Positions 1 through 6,504 of a stretch of 29,961 bases of DNA are shown here, in pieces. Position 1 is the stretch's first letter; each line of letters starts with the position of its first letter. This DNA comes from a virus: the IMG/VR virus record IMGVR_UViG_3300001450_007678, positions 1 through 29,961 of that record. The stretch is one strand, 5' to 3'. The translations under genes were made by a program, and so were the position numbers. Below the pieces are notes generated by a model. That model was given only the letters and a program-made list of their open reading frames with translations. It made no database searches and was not told the DNA's origin.

Positions 1-18
1 AGTATAGGCATAATAGTT

Positions 19-26
19 TATCTTTG
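19..26 (+). promoter_or_regulatory. Bacteroidota-type -7 box TATCTTTG
   Basis: TATCTTTG matches the TAnnTTTG -7 consensus of Bacteroidota promoters and ends 26 nt before the ATG at 53. The matching -33 TTG would fall just outside the window, so only half of the promoter can be seen. Confidence 0.6.
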
Positions 27-52
27 TAGCAAAGTTAATAAAATTAAATTTA

Positions 53-487
53 ATGAATTCGAATTACTTAAAGTATTGGAGAGTTATAAGATATTTTATA
101 AAATCAAAGTACAACCTTACACAAGCAGACTTAGATATTCTTATTTTTTTATTTGACGAAAGCTATTTCTCAAAAGATAAATTTAAAGAATTTGACGAGC
201 TACTTAGTTGGAATGTAAATAGATTTGACAATCTTTTGCGTGATGGGTGGATAGAAGTGTTTAGAAAATATGACGGTAAAAGAAAGGGGTTATATGTTCT
301 TTCTTATAAAACAAATCGCCTTATTGCGTCTATATATAAAAAATTAAGTGGGGAAGAAATCCCTACTAGTCCTTCAGCTAACCCTATGTTTAAAAGAAAG
401 GTATCTTATACTGACAAAGTATATCGTAATATGATAATAGAAATGAACCGATTTATAAAACAACAACGACATTCATTTGACGAATAA
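53..487 (+). CDS. winged-helix (MarR-like) DNA-binding protein
   Basis: A 144-aa protein that looks like a small winged helix-turn-helix regulator. The stretch around residues 20-85 (LTQADLDILIFLFD, then KFKEFDELLSW, then FDNLLRDGWIEVFRK) has the helix, recognition-helix and wing pattern of MarR-like domains: a helix around LDILIFL, a buried NRFDNLLRDGWI helix and a basic strand. The tail (residues 110-144) is basic and probably helical. Similar proteins occur in marine phages, but no target is known. It has its own promoter at 19-26. Its last 35 nt overlap the 3' end of the convergent co-chaperonin gene, so the two transcripts run into each other. Regulation of phage transcription is an inference from the fold. 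Confidence 0.7.
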   Translation: MNSNYLKYWRVIRYFIKSKYNLTQADLDILIFLFDESYFSKDKFKEFDELLSWNVNRFDNLLRDGWIEVFRKYDGKRKGLYVLSYKTNRLIASIYKKLSGEEIPTSPSANPMFKRKVSYTDKVYRNMIIEMNRFIKQQRHSFDE

Positions 488-710
488 TTGCCACCACCTC
501 ATTATCAAGCAACATAGTGTGTCCTGATTGTTGGTCGTAGTATATAATGTCTTTTTTCTTAATCATATCTACATCTGTACCTACATTTAACACTTCACCT
601 TTTCTATATCGCATCTTAGATGTTTCTTCTCCTGAAAGAAGAAGCCCTGACTTTGTAGTTACCTCTTCATCTATGGGTCTTATTATAATATATGTTCCTA
701 TTGCTTGCAT
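453..710 (-). CDS. groES: co-chaperonin GroES
   Basis: An 85-aa GroES, shorter than the usual ~97 aa. It caps the GroEL ring and closes the folding chamber in the host cytoplasm. It opens with the family's IIIRPIDEE strand (cellular form: RPL.DRV), followed by the mobile-loop region TTKSGLLLSGEE, whose GLLL matches the hydrophobic GIVL contact to GroEL, then KGEVLNVG and KKKDIIYY, which match RGEVLAVG and GDIVIF. The roof hairpin looks shortened. It starts inside the last codons of groEL (13-nt overlap, 698-710), so it is probably translationally coupled. The order groEL then groES is the reverse of the standard bacterial operon. Its 3' end overlaps the opposing winged-helix gene by 35 nt. 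Confidence 0.9.
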   Translation of the reverse strand: MQAIGTYIIIRPIDEEVTTKSGLLLSGEETSKMRYRKGEVLNVGTDVDMIKKKDIIYYDQQSGHTMLLDNEVVAIIRQMNVVVVL

Positions 711-2317
711 GTTGTATCGTATGAACGTGCCATTGTAATAATAGCGTTAGTACTTAGTATGGTATTAGCAACTGATATAGCATTACTTAATGCACTTACG
801 GTAACTTTAGTAGGGTCTATTACCCCTAAGCTTATCATATTACCCTTTTTTTCAGTTACTACATTATATCCATCACCCTTTTTAAATGCTGTATTGTAAG
901 TTTTGTCAAAATTTAACCCTGAATTCTCAAGTATCTGTTTTACAGGAGAAGATAAAGACTTACTTAAAATTTTATAAGCTATTTGTTCAGCTTCAGTTTT
1001 TCCTTGAACTAACTCATCTCTTACATTTAACAGCGCAACCCCACTCCCTGGAAGTATTCCATCAGACAAAGCAGAACGTACAGCACATACAGCGTCATCA
1101 ACTCTATCATATAGTTCTTTTTGTTCTAGGTCAGTATTACCCCCCACATATATAACTCCTACCCCTCCGGTAAGTGATGCAATACGTGACAATATAAACT
1201 CTCTATCAATTTTTGTTTTAGCTCTACTATGTGCATCTTTTAATTCTTCTACCCTTACAGATAATAATTCTTGATGCTCTTCGTCTTTTGGCGAACAAAG
1301 GACAACAGTGGAGTCTCTCCCAACTATCACCTTGGACGCTCTCCCTAAATCGGAGAAGTTTACAATACTCAAGTCGTCCCCTGTTTTTTCTGAAAAATAT
1401 GTTGCTCCTACAGACATAGCTATATCTTGCATAAGCTCATGGGTTTTCCAACCAAATGACGGAGGTGGTATAATACACACCTTTAATCCTCTTTTCATAA
1501 CATTAGCCGCTAACGTTTGAACAACATTTTGTGAGCATGGTGCTATAATAAGAAGCTTTTTACTTTCTTGAATAATAGGTTTTAGTATTCCCTCAATATT
1601 TAAGACATTACTAATTTCAGCATCAGATACTAAAATGTGAACATTTTCTAATACACACTCGTCTTTCTTTTGATTATTAACAAATAAGTTACTAGAATAT
1701 CCTCTGTCTATTTTTATTCCTTCAGTAGTTTCTGAATAAGTATCAGAACTTTGTGACTTTTCCACTGTCACTATTCCGTTTTCCCCCACTATATTATAAG
1801 TGTCCGAAATTATCTTTCCCACAAACTCGTCATTGTTTGCAGAAATAGTTGCAACATTATTTAATGTTTTTTTAGTTACCTTAATACTATCTTTTTTTAA
1901 CCTTTCAATAATATCAACAGTATACGTAGATAAAGAACGTATAACTTCAGTAACACTAATGTTAGGGTTTGTTATTAATAACTCAGTAGTATTTTTAACT
2001 ATAGCTTCAGTTAAAACAATAGCGGTAGTAGTTCCATCTCCGGCCAGAGTAGCTGTTCTTTCAGCAGCTTGTTTCATTATTCTAACCGCTAAATTCTCTA
2101 CAGGGTCAAGAAGCTCAACCGACTTAGCAACTGTAACTCCATCTTTCGTTACGGTAATGCTAGCGGTATGTTCAGGTGATTCAATAAGAACTGTGTTACC
2201 TCGTGGACCGAGGGTACTTTTTACTGCCTTAGCAATTTTAGTAATTCCTTTGATTAACTTTTCTCTACCTTCTGTACCGAAGTCGAGCTCCTTGGGGATA
2301 TATCCTGTATTGTTCAT
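698..2317 (-). CDS. groEL: chaperonin GroEL (phage-encoded)
   Basis: A 539-aa group I chaperonin (cellular GroEL is ~548 aa) that would form an ATP-driven folding ring. Visible signatures are LGPRGNTVLIE (36-46; cellular LGPKGRNV), KDGVTVAKSVEL (58-69), the nucleotide-binding GDGTTTA (93-99, with the magnesium/ATP Asp), RVDDAVCAVRSAL near residue 403 with the hydrolytic Asp equivalent, and GILPGSG. The apical and intermediate regions are diverged. The C-terminus ends ARSYDTTCKQ and lacks the GGM-repeat tail of bacterial GroEL. These differences mark a phage lineage rather than recent host capture. Transcription probably starts at the TATATTTG box 29 nt upstream. The clients may be phage virion proteins such as the 2858-aa protein in this window, which is inference. 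Confidence 0.95.
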   Translation of the reverse strand: MNNTGYIPKELDFGTEGREKLIKGITKIAKAVKSTLGPRGNTVLIESPEHTASITVTKDGVTVAKSVELLDPVENLAVRIMKQAAERTATLAGDGTTTAIVLTEAIVKNTTELLITNPNISVTEVIRSLSTYTVDIIERLKKDSIKVTKKTLNNVATISANNDEFVGKIISDTYNIVGENGIVTVEKSQSSDTYSETTEGIKIDRGYSSNLFVNNQKKDECVLENVHILVSDAEISNVLNIEGILKPIIQESKKLLIIAPCSQNVVQTLAANVMKRGLKVCIIPPPSFGWKTHELMQDIAMSVGATYFSEKTGDDLSIVNFSDLGRASKVIVGRDSTVVLCSPKDEEHQELLSVRVEELKDAHSRAKTKIDREFILSRIASLTGGVGVIYVGGNTDLEQKELYDRVDDAVCAVRSALSDGILPGSGVALLNVRDELVQGKTEAEQIAYKILSKSLSSPVKQILENSGLNFDKTYNTAFKKGDGYNVVTEKKGNMISLGVIDPTKVTVSALSNAISVANTILSTNAIITMARSYDTTCKQ

Positions 2318-2345
2318 TTAATTTAAATTTAATTATAATTTACAG

Positions 2346-2353
2346 CAAATATA
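2346..2353 (-). promoter_or_regulatory. -7 box of the groEL-groES operon
   Basis: On the minus strand this reads TATATTTG, a perfect TAnnTTTG box, 29 nt before the groEL start. No clear TTG is present at -33. The leftward basic-protein operon has a -7 box at the same 29-nt distance from its start codon. Confidence 0.6.
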
Positions 2354-2385
2354 GGAATTATTTTCTTATACCACTAACTTTAGTT

Positions 2386-2550
2386 ATGTCAAATTTTTTT
2401 AATGATATTTATATATATATATATCCCCCTATTATATAAAAAAGATTCACTAAAAAAGCTTTAGTTTTTTGACATTTTCGACACTAGTTCTGATAGTCAG
2501 TTAGTTAAGTACTATAAATCGACACTATTTTCGACATTATAATGTCAATA
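2386..2550 (+). repeat. spaced GACA element, copy A (candidate origin or operator)
   Basis: The motifs are ATGTC at 2386, GACAT at 2471, TCGACAC at 2478, TCGACAC at 2519 and TCGACAT at 2531. The GACA starts are 85 (from ATGTC), 9, 41 and 12 nt apart. The same motifs at exactly the same spacing occur at 12922-13086, with no gaps needed. From 2471 to 2550 about 55 of 80 bases are identical to that copy, including TGATA.TCAG at 2491-2500. The 80 nt between ATGTC and GACAT are A/T-rich but unalike in the two copies. The right end forms the perfect palindrome GACATTATAATGTC (2533-2546). The ATG at 2542 sits where the primase start codon sits in copy B. Array plus AT-rich tract resembles an iteron-type origin, or an operator for one repressor; function is inferred. 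Confidence 0.8.
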
Positions 2551-2601
2551 ATAGACACTTTCTTAACATTAAATTAATATTAGAAGTATTATATTTATGA
2601 T

Positions 2602-2670
2602 ATGAGAATAGATATAACTACATACTTATACGTTATTATAATGATAGTGTGTTTTTTACTTGCAATTTAG
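2602..2670 (+). CDS. possible 22-aa membrane micropeptide
   Basis: A short open frame reads MRIDITTYLYVIIMIVCFLLAI then stops. Residues 6-22 are almost all hydrophobic, enough for one membrane segment. It lies 52 nt right of the GACA element and ends 11 nt before the leftward terminator hairpin. TATATTTA just upstream is a weak -7-like match. There is no other support, so it may be chance in AT-rich DNA. Confidence 0.25.
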   Translation: MRIDITTYLYVIIMIVCFLLAI

Positions 2671-2681
2671 ACCAAAAGAAA

Positions 2682-2700
2682 AGGGAGCATATAGCTCCCT
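2682..2700 (-). terminator. leftward rho-independent terminator
   Basis: A 7-bp stem (AGGGAGC / GCTCCCT) with loop ATATA. On the minus strand it is followed by TTTCTTTT. It ends the 3603 to 2729 leftward operon. Confidence 0.8.
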
Positions 2701-2728
2701 AATCATCGTCAAACAAAGGGGTAATTTT

Positions 2729-2932
2729 TTATTTAAACATTTTCTTTAAAGAAGACATCATAGCTTCTTTCATTTCTTTTTGTTGTTCAGCTAACTCTAT
2801 ACCCGCAGCAATATCTCTTACTGTGTGTGAGCTCTTCATAGCTCTTCTAGCTTTAGCTGCAGTAACAAGACCCATCTCTGAATCTGGCCTGTCATTAACT
2901 AATCTACCGTTTTTTACTCTTAATCCATCCAT
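2729..2932 (-). CDS. hypothetical protein, 67 aa
   Basis: A small helical protein that I do not recognise. The N-terminal third is polar (GLRVKNGRLVNDRPDSE). Residues 20-67 are predicted to be helical and alternate Ala/Lys/Glu, ending in a Met/Lys-rich stretch (KEAMMSSLKKMFK). It is the second gene of a two-gene leftward operon, 20 nt after the basic protein, and is followed by the terminator at 2682-2700. A minor virion or scaffold-type role is possible but nothing in the sequence decides it. Confidence 0.7.
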   Translation of the reverse strand: MDGLRVKNGRLVNDRPDSEMGLVTAAKARRAMKSSHTVRDIAAGIELAEQQKEMKEAMMSSLKKMFK

Positions 2933-2952
2933 GTTATTATATGTTTTTTAAA

Positions 2953-3603
2953 TTATACGTCTTCGTAACCAAACTTCTTACCTGAAGCATTTACTATTTC
3001 TCCTTTTCTTCTACCGTACTTAATAGCTGTTGTTTTTCTTTTAACAGTAGGGTCATTTCTATAAGAGTGTTTTTTGTCATCTTTTCTCTTTCTTCCACCT
3101 ATTCCTCCTTTTTTAGAAGCCTTAGTGTTTACTTCTTTAGTAGTATACCCGAATTGAGTAATGTTTTTAATTTTCTTTTTCTTTTTATTTACATCACCTA
3201 CTTTAGATTTACTCTTTCTAACTACCTCTTGAGATGTATTTGAACCTTTTCTTTGTACTACTGTAACTCTTTTTTTCTTTTGTCCCGTTTCAGGGTCTCT
3301 GCTTTTTGTAACAGTTCTTGTTCTTCCCGTTATAGGATTCTTATATACCTTTGTTCTTGTTCCATCTCCTTTCTTATACTTCTCTTTTCTTATTCTAGCA
3401 GAACGATTAGCTGTTTTTCTTTGAAGAGTTTTTAGTTTTTTATTACCCTTATCCTTAGTTATCTTACCACTCTCTATTTTGCCAACTATCTTTTGTCCTT
3501 TCTTTTCTTTACGAGCTTCCATTTTCTTAGCTCTATTTTCTTCTATCTCTCCAACACTTTTACCTGTGATTTTAGAACGGAACTTATCTCCTAGTCTTGA
3601 CAT
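2953..3603 (-). CDS. very basic Lys/Arg-rich protein, 216 aa
   Basis: About a third of the residues are Lys or Arg and there are few large hydrophobics, so it is probably disordered or unfolded without nucleic acid. Short runs such as KKKKKIKN and GGRKRKDDKK recur, and GRTRTVTKSRDPETGQKKKR looks like a beta-hairpin repeat unit. It should bind DNA or RNA by charge, as packaged or ejected DNA-condensing proteins of some phages do, but no family is recognised. It starts 29 nt downstream of a minus-strand TATCTTTG box and leads a two-gene leftward operon, the same strand as the virion genes at 19228-29952. That strand bias favours a late role; this is inference. Confidence 0.75.
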   Translation of the reverse strand: MSRLGDKFRSKITGKSVGEIEENRAKKMEARKEKKGQKIVGKIESGKITKDKGNKKLKTLQRKTANRSARIRKEKYKKGDGTRTKVYKNPITGRTRTVTKSRDPETGQKKKRVTVVQRKGSNTSQEVVRKSKSKVGDVNKKKKKIKNITQFGYTTKEVNTKASKKGGIGGRKRKDDKKHSYRNDPTVKRKTTAIKYGRRKGEIVNASGKKFGYEDV

Positions 3604-3631
3604 AGTATTTATTTTTTATAATGATTAATAA

Positions 3632-3639
3632 CAAAGATA
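3632..3639 (-). promoter_or_regulatory. -7 box of the basic-protein operon
   Basis: On the minus strand this reads TATCTTTG (TAnnTTTG), 29 nt before the ATG at 3603. No TTG is present at the expected -33 position. Confidence 0.6.
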
Positions 3640-3753
3640 CAAAATTTTATGAGATGTATATACTGTTTAGGTTCCCCCCCATCCCACGTTGGCTGACCCA
3701 CATAGAAAACCGATATTTTTTTAGGGGGTGGGGGTCTCTTTTTTGTCCGTTAG

Positions 3754-3770
3754 TCTCAATTTTTTTGAGA
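3754..3770 (+). terminator. TCTCAA/TTGAGA hairpin followed by TTTTG
   Basis: A 6-bp stem with a T5 loop, followed by TTTTG. It resembles a weak rightward terminator, but no rightward gene precedes it. It would make sense only if an unannotated RNA starts nearby. Confidence 0.35.
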
Positions 3771-3798
3771 TTTTGTCCGGCTCTGTACCTCTGTCAGT

Positions 3799-3814
3799 GT
3801 CTCTTTAAGGAGAC
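3799..3814. repeat. TTTAA palindrome, copy 1
   Basis: GTCTCTTTAAGGAGAC is a near-perfect dyad (one G-U type mismatch pair) related to the GTnTCTTTAAAGAGAC copies at 6196, 6295, 7848 and 9293. It is followed by a CACCGAACC motif similar to the one after the copy at 6194. Confidence 0.55.
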
Positions 3815-3841
3815 AGACCACACCGAACCACGCGAACCCGT

Positions 3842-3889
3842 CCCCCTCTCTCTCTGCTTACCCCTTCCCCCTCTCCCCCCTTCCCCCTC
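3842..3889 (-). other. polypyrimidine tract; candidate minus-strand G-quadruplex
   Basis: C runs of 5, 4, 5, 6 and 5 bases lie at 3842-3846, 3861-3864, 3867-3871, 3875-3880 and 3883-3887. The last four are separated by only 2, 3 and 2 nt. The minus strand therefore carries four tight G runs, the textbook G-quadruplex layout. Almost all of 3838-3889 is pyrimidine. This is striking in an AT-rich genome where G/C runs otherwise occur mainly in terminators. Confidence 0.75.
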
Positions 3890-3899
3890 ACTACATAAA

Positions 3900-3913
3900 A
3901 AGCTTTAAAGCTT
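3900..3913. repeat. perfect 14-bp palindrome AAGCTTTAAAGCTT
   Basis: A perfect inverted repeat just right of the polypyrimidine tract. It shares the CTTTAAAG core with the dispersed TTTAAA palindromes. It could be a dimer-protein binding site; no protein can be assigned. Confidence 0.5.
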
Positions 3914-4142
3914 ACAGAGGGAAGAGACCACCCCCGAACGCGTGCCGATTTGATTAAATAAAACATAGTGAAGAGCTCTAATATAATTAGTTGATTAACA
4001 GATATGAACAAGTAAAAGTTTATAAAAAGTCAAAATTTGTTTTTTATTTCGTCTTATTAGTTTGATTTAGTCGAGAATTAAACATATATTAGAGTATTAT
4101 TAATCGGGGACGTTATGCGACCCCTCAAAAATTTTAAAAATT

Positions 4143-4472
4143 ATGACAAATTCAAACGAAATTAAGACTACAAATTACTCTGTTAAGTACACAAAAAATG
4201 AGTACCGAGATACTGAAATACAATTAAATCATTTTAAAGGGTTTAAGGTTGTTTATTTATCCCCTACAAGCTACAACGGGACAAGAATCAAGCTAACAGA
4301 TTTGAGGACTAAAAAAAGTGTCACAATATCAAGAGGGGAAGAGGACAATTACAGAGATGACGCGATAAAGTATATAACAGAGGTATTAAAAATCAAGGTT
4401 AGTGGGTTTGTATCGGACGAAACATTAGGCTTCTACTTGATATTAACAGATGACTTTTCAAAATGTATATAA
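4143..4472 (+). CDS. hypothetical protein, 109 aa
   Basis: First gene of the rightward 4143-6136 cluster, started by an A-rich leader (AAAAATTATG) without Shine-Dalgarno. The protein is Thr/Lys-rich and predicted mostly beta (YSVKYTKNEYRDTEIQLNHF, then KVVYLSPTSYNGTRIKLTDL), ending in a hydrophobic strand (LGFYLILTDDFSKCI). No signal peptide, membrane segment or catalytic motif is visible, and I do not recognise the family. It shares its neighbours' more frequent CGA/GAC codon use. Confidence 0.7.
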   Translation: MTNSNEIKTTNYSVKYTKNEYRDTEIQLNHFKGFKVVYLSPTSYNGTRIKLTDLRTKKSVTISRGEEDNYRDDAIKYITEVLKIKVSGFVSDETLGFYLILTDDFSKCI

Positions 4473-4502
4473 ACAAATTAAAAACAAATTAAAATTAAAA
4501 TT

Positions 4503-5114
4503 ATGAGAAATTTATTAGATATAGAAAATACAATTCTATCAGAAAACCGAGCTTTAAGAGATGGCTTCAGAGTTGAGGAAATCAACGAAAATATGAACTT
4601 AATTTTCGAGGGTGGACTCTCCAAGTTTAATTCATCAGTAAAAATGGCAAAAATAGTCAAAAAATCTATGGACTTTTTCAATTCGGAAGAGTGTCAAAAT
4701 CAATTATATGAAGAGGGGGTTTCATGGACAAAAGAGGAGTTTTTTATGAAGCTTTACGGGTGGAAAAGAGCTTATGGTTACAAAATGCTAAAACTTGCAG
4801 AGGTTCACTCGAGTACAATTAGAAGCTTTGTGTCGAAAATGCAAACACTGAGAGATAATGGAGAAGACACGAAAGAAACCTCAATTAGTGTTGAAAATTG
4901 CTTAAAGTTTATTCGAGGTGGTGGAGAAGAAACCAACACCGAACCAACAACACCGAACCCTACCACGTTACAATTAACGTGTTTAATTGATGGAGTTAAG
5001 AAGAAAGTCACTATTAAATCAAATGGAGATATTAAAAGCAATTTAACACCTTCAGAACTTAATAATCAAATTGAGCTATTAAATCAAGTTATTGTAAACA
5101 ATAATAACAACTAA
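4503..5114 (+). CDS. hypothetical protein, possible DNA-binding helix bundle, 203 aa
   Basis: Residues 1-125 are helical. The segment EEFFMKLYGWKRAYGYKMLK (around 80-99) resembles the recognition region of phage or plasmid proteins that bind DNA through a YKMLKLAEV-like helix, but the match is by eye only. A Thr/Pro-rich linker (about 140-155, TNTEPTTPNPTT) leads to a small C-terminal beta unit (LTCLIDGVKKKVTIKSNGDI) and a helix ending in five Asn. It lies 30 nt after the previous gene and 26 nt before the amidoligase-like gene, so the three are probably co-transcribed. It may be a regulator or a substrate-carrying partner of the amidoligase; neither is shown. Confidence 0.65.
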   Translation: MRNLLDIENTILSENRALRDGFRVEEINENMNLIFEGGLSKFNSSVKMAKIVKKSMDFFNSEECQNQLYEEGVSWTKEEFFMKLYGWKRAYGYKMLKLAEVHSSTIRSFVSKMQTLRDNGEDTKETSISVENCLKFIRGGGEETNTEPTTPNPTTLQLTCLIDGVKKKVTIKSNGDIKSNLTPSELNNQIELLNQVIVNNNNN

Positions 5115-5140
5115 CTAACTAACAAATTAAATTTAAAACT

Positions 5141-6136
5141 ATGAATAATTTAACAGGTATAACATACCAAAACACCGGAGTAACGAGCCGAGGGACTCTC
5201 AGAGGTTACCACTCGAGCCCAAGCCCTAATTTCATCAACAAGACCCCTTACAACGTTGATTTAAGAGGTCTTAAACCAACAGAAAAACGCCGGCTCTTGA
5301 CTTTTGAGGGTGGAGAATTTCACTCGAAATATGCCGTCGGGTTTGAAATTGAGAAACTATATTTTAACAGATTTGAAGAGTGCGAACGAGGTTCGAGAAT
5401 TGGAGAACTTGCCTTATTCAAGGGGTTTGAACTTGATTCGAGTTGTGGAGTTGAAGCGATTACACACATTTTACCTCTATTACCTCGAGGTTTATGGAGA
5501 AACAAAGTATACAACATGTTTCACCAAGCCAAACACATTCTCGAGGAGGATTATTCCCCATCTACCAGAGATTGTGGGGGTCACATTACGTTAAGTTGCA
5601 AAGGCTTAACGTCAGCAGAGCTCTTCAAAAAAGTTTCGAAATATTCCGGATTGATTATGAGCTTATATCGTATGAGGTTAACAAATCACTATTGTAATCA
5701 CAATATGACTTTTAGAACCACGAATTCCGATTGGATTAATGGCACAATGAACACAAGAGGAGAGCGAAACACTCACATAAGCTCTTATAAATACGCATTC
5801 TGTAAATTGGGGTCTCATGGTACGATTGAATTTCGAGTACCTCCACGAGTTACGGGAGTTAAGCAATTAATGAAGAGGTACGAGTTGTTTTACGAGTTAA
5901 TTGATTGTGCAGTTAATGAGGTTAGTTGGTCGAAGTTTATGAGCCGAGTTAAACCGATTGTATTATCAATGTATCCCGACAACGAAAACAAGGCAAAATT
6001 AATTTTAAGCGAAGCGAAGTATTTTCAGAAGTTTATTAACACGAACGGAGAACGAACGCACGAAGTTACTGATACATATATGGAGTGCAACACCGAAGAA
6101 AAACAAGAACGCAGAAAAGAGTGGTTCAGTTTGTGA
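5141..6136 (+). CDS. amidoligase-like (glutamine-synthetase-fold) protein, 331 aa
   Basis: It resembles the putative amidoligase family (Amidoligase_2, PF12224), relatives of glutamine synthetase predicted to join a carboxylate to an amine using ATP. Motifs in family order are YAVGFEIEK (64-72, metal-binding Glu pair), ELDSSCGVEAITHILPL (97-113, the acidic strand and E.v..pl motif), DCGGHITLS (144-152, the CGgHiH-like His), LYRMRLTNHYC (175-185, Arg/Tyr/Cys) and GTIEFRVPPRV (227-237). The first ~60 residues are a probably disordered extension. The leader is A-rich, and a strong terminator follows at 6162-6187. The GATase-cyclotransferase gene 527 nt downstream would complete an amide-forming and trimming pathway. 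CGA arginine codons are much more common here than in the replication genes. The ligase activity and substrate are inferred. Confidence 0.65.
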   Translation: MNNLTGITYQNTGVTSRGTLRGYHSSPSPNFINKTPYNVDLRGLKPTEKRRLLTFEGGEFHSKYAVGFEIEKLYFNRFEECERGSRIGELALFKGFELDSSCGVEAITHILPLLPRGLWRNKVYNMFHQAKHILEEDYSPSTRDCGGHITLSCKGLTSAELFKKVSKYSGLIMSLYRMRLTNHYCNHNMTFRTTNSDWINGTMNTRGERNTHISSYKYAFCKLGSHGTIEFRVPPRVTGVKQLMKRYELFYELIDCAVNEVSWSKFMSRVKPIVLSMYPDNENKAKLILSEAKYFQKFINTNGERTHEVTDTYMECNTEEKQERRKEWFSL

Positions 6137-6161
6137 ATCACTTTTTTAATGCTTTTAAATG

Positions 6162-6187
6162 GGGGGACTTTGTCCCCCTTTTTTTTT
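6162..6187 (+). terminator. rho-independent terminator after the amidoligase-like gene
   Basis: GGGGGAC / GTCCCCC stem of 7 bp, loop TTT, then nine T. It ends the 4143-6136 unit. Confidence 0.9.
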
Positions 6188-6193
6188 ACTCTT

Positions 6194-6213
6194 ATGTATC
6201 TTTAAAGAGACAC
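6194..6213. repeat. 20-bp direct repeat with TTTAAA palindrome, copy 2
   Basis: ATGTATCTTTAAAGAGACAC, identical to 6293-6312, 99 nt away. Its core TCTTTAAAGA is a perfect dyad. It follows the terminator at 6162-6187 by 7 nt and is followed by CCGAACC, as is the copy at 3799. Confidence 0.7.
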
Positions 6214-6292
6214 CCGAACCCACACGCCACGCCTAAAAAAGTGGGTCGGCAGTTGGGAGACAGAAGAACACCCGACAAAAACACAGACTTGA

Positions 6293-6312
6293 ATGTATCT
6301 TTAAAGAGACAC
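6293..6312. repeat. 20-bp direct repeat with TTTAAA palindrome, copy 3
   Basis: Exact second copy of ATGTATCTTTAAAGAGACAC (6194-6213). The sequence after it differs, so only the 20-mer is conserved. Confidence 0.7.
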
Positions 6313-6504
6313 TTTCAATTATTTGTGTTTCAGTCAGTTAAAACACGAATTTTAGAAAAAAAGTTGTATCGGTCTTCCCGATTGGCAGACTACAATTATT
6401 TTTCAGGGCACAAGCGAGCACCGGCACACAAGCCGGACAAAAAAATAAATTTGGTGGTTATATATATATATATTATATTAGCAAAGAATTATTCATAAAT
6501 TCAG

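Larger units (their letters stand above)
2318..2728. other. 411-nt intergenic control region
   Basis: A spacer between the groEL start and the end of the next leftward gene. From left to right it holds the groEL promoter, the first copy of the spaced GACA element with its AT-rich tract (2386-2550), a possible 22-codon membrane peptide (2602-2670) and a leftward terminator (2682-2700). The length is large for this compact genome. Confidence 0.8.
3604..4142. other. 539-nt divergent spacer with unusual composition
   Basis: No convincing gene. It contains the leftward promoter, G runs at 3723-3734, a hairpin (3754-3770), a TTTAA palindrome (3799-3814), a long C-rich strand (3842-3889), a second palindrome (3900-3913) and a final AT-rich 200 nt leading to the gene at 4143. 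Two stretches repeat loosely: GAGACAGACCACACCGAAC (3810-3828) and GAGACCACCCCCGAACGCG (from about 3925). A weak promoter match for 4143 is TTG at 4037 with TTAGTTTG at 4057-4064, spacing 17. Confidence 0.7.

Noticed and set aside
1800-2321. 173-codon rightward frame opposite groEL
   Set aside because: Antisense shadow of a strongly conserved gene. Its hydrophobic composition is explained by the complement of GroEL codons.
3621-4011. Open frames in both directions across the C-rich spacer
   Set aside because: They encode Pro/Ser/Leu or Gly/Arg/Glu runs that mirror the polypyrimidine tract. They have no leader or fold-like pattern.
6194-6312. TATCTTTA in the 20-bp repeats as promoters
   Set aside because: It resembles the -7 box, but no TTG lies 20 nt upstream in either copy.
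6085-6498. 137-codon rightward open frame after the amidoligase-like gene
   Set aside because: It reads through a strong terminator, two repeats and several hairpins, overlaps the previous gene and encodes low-complexity sequence. It is a by-product of a stop-poor, structured spacer.
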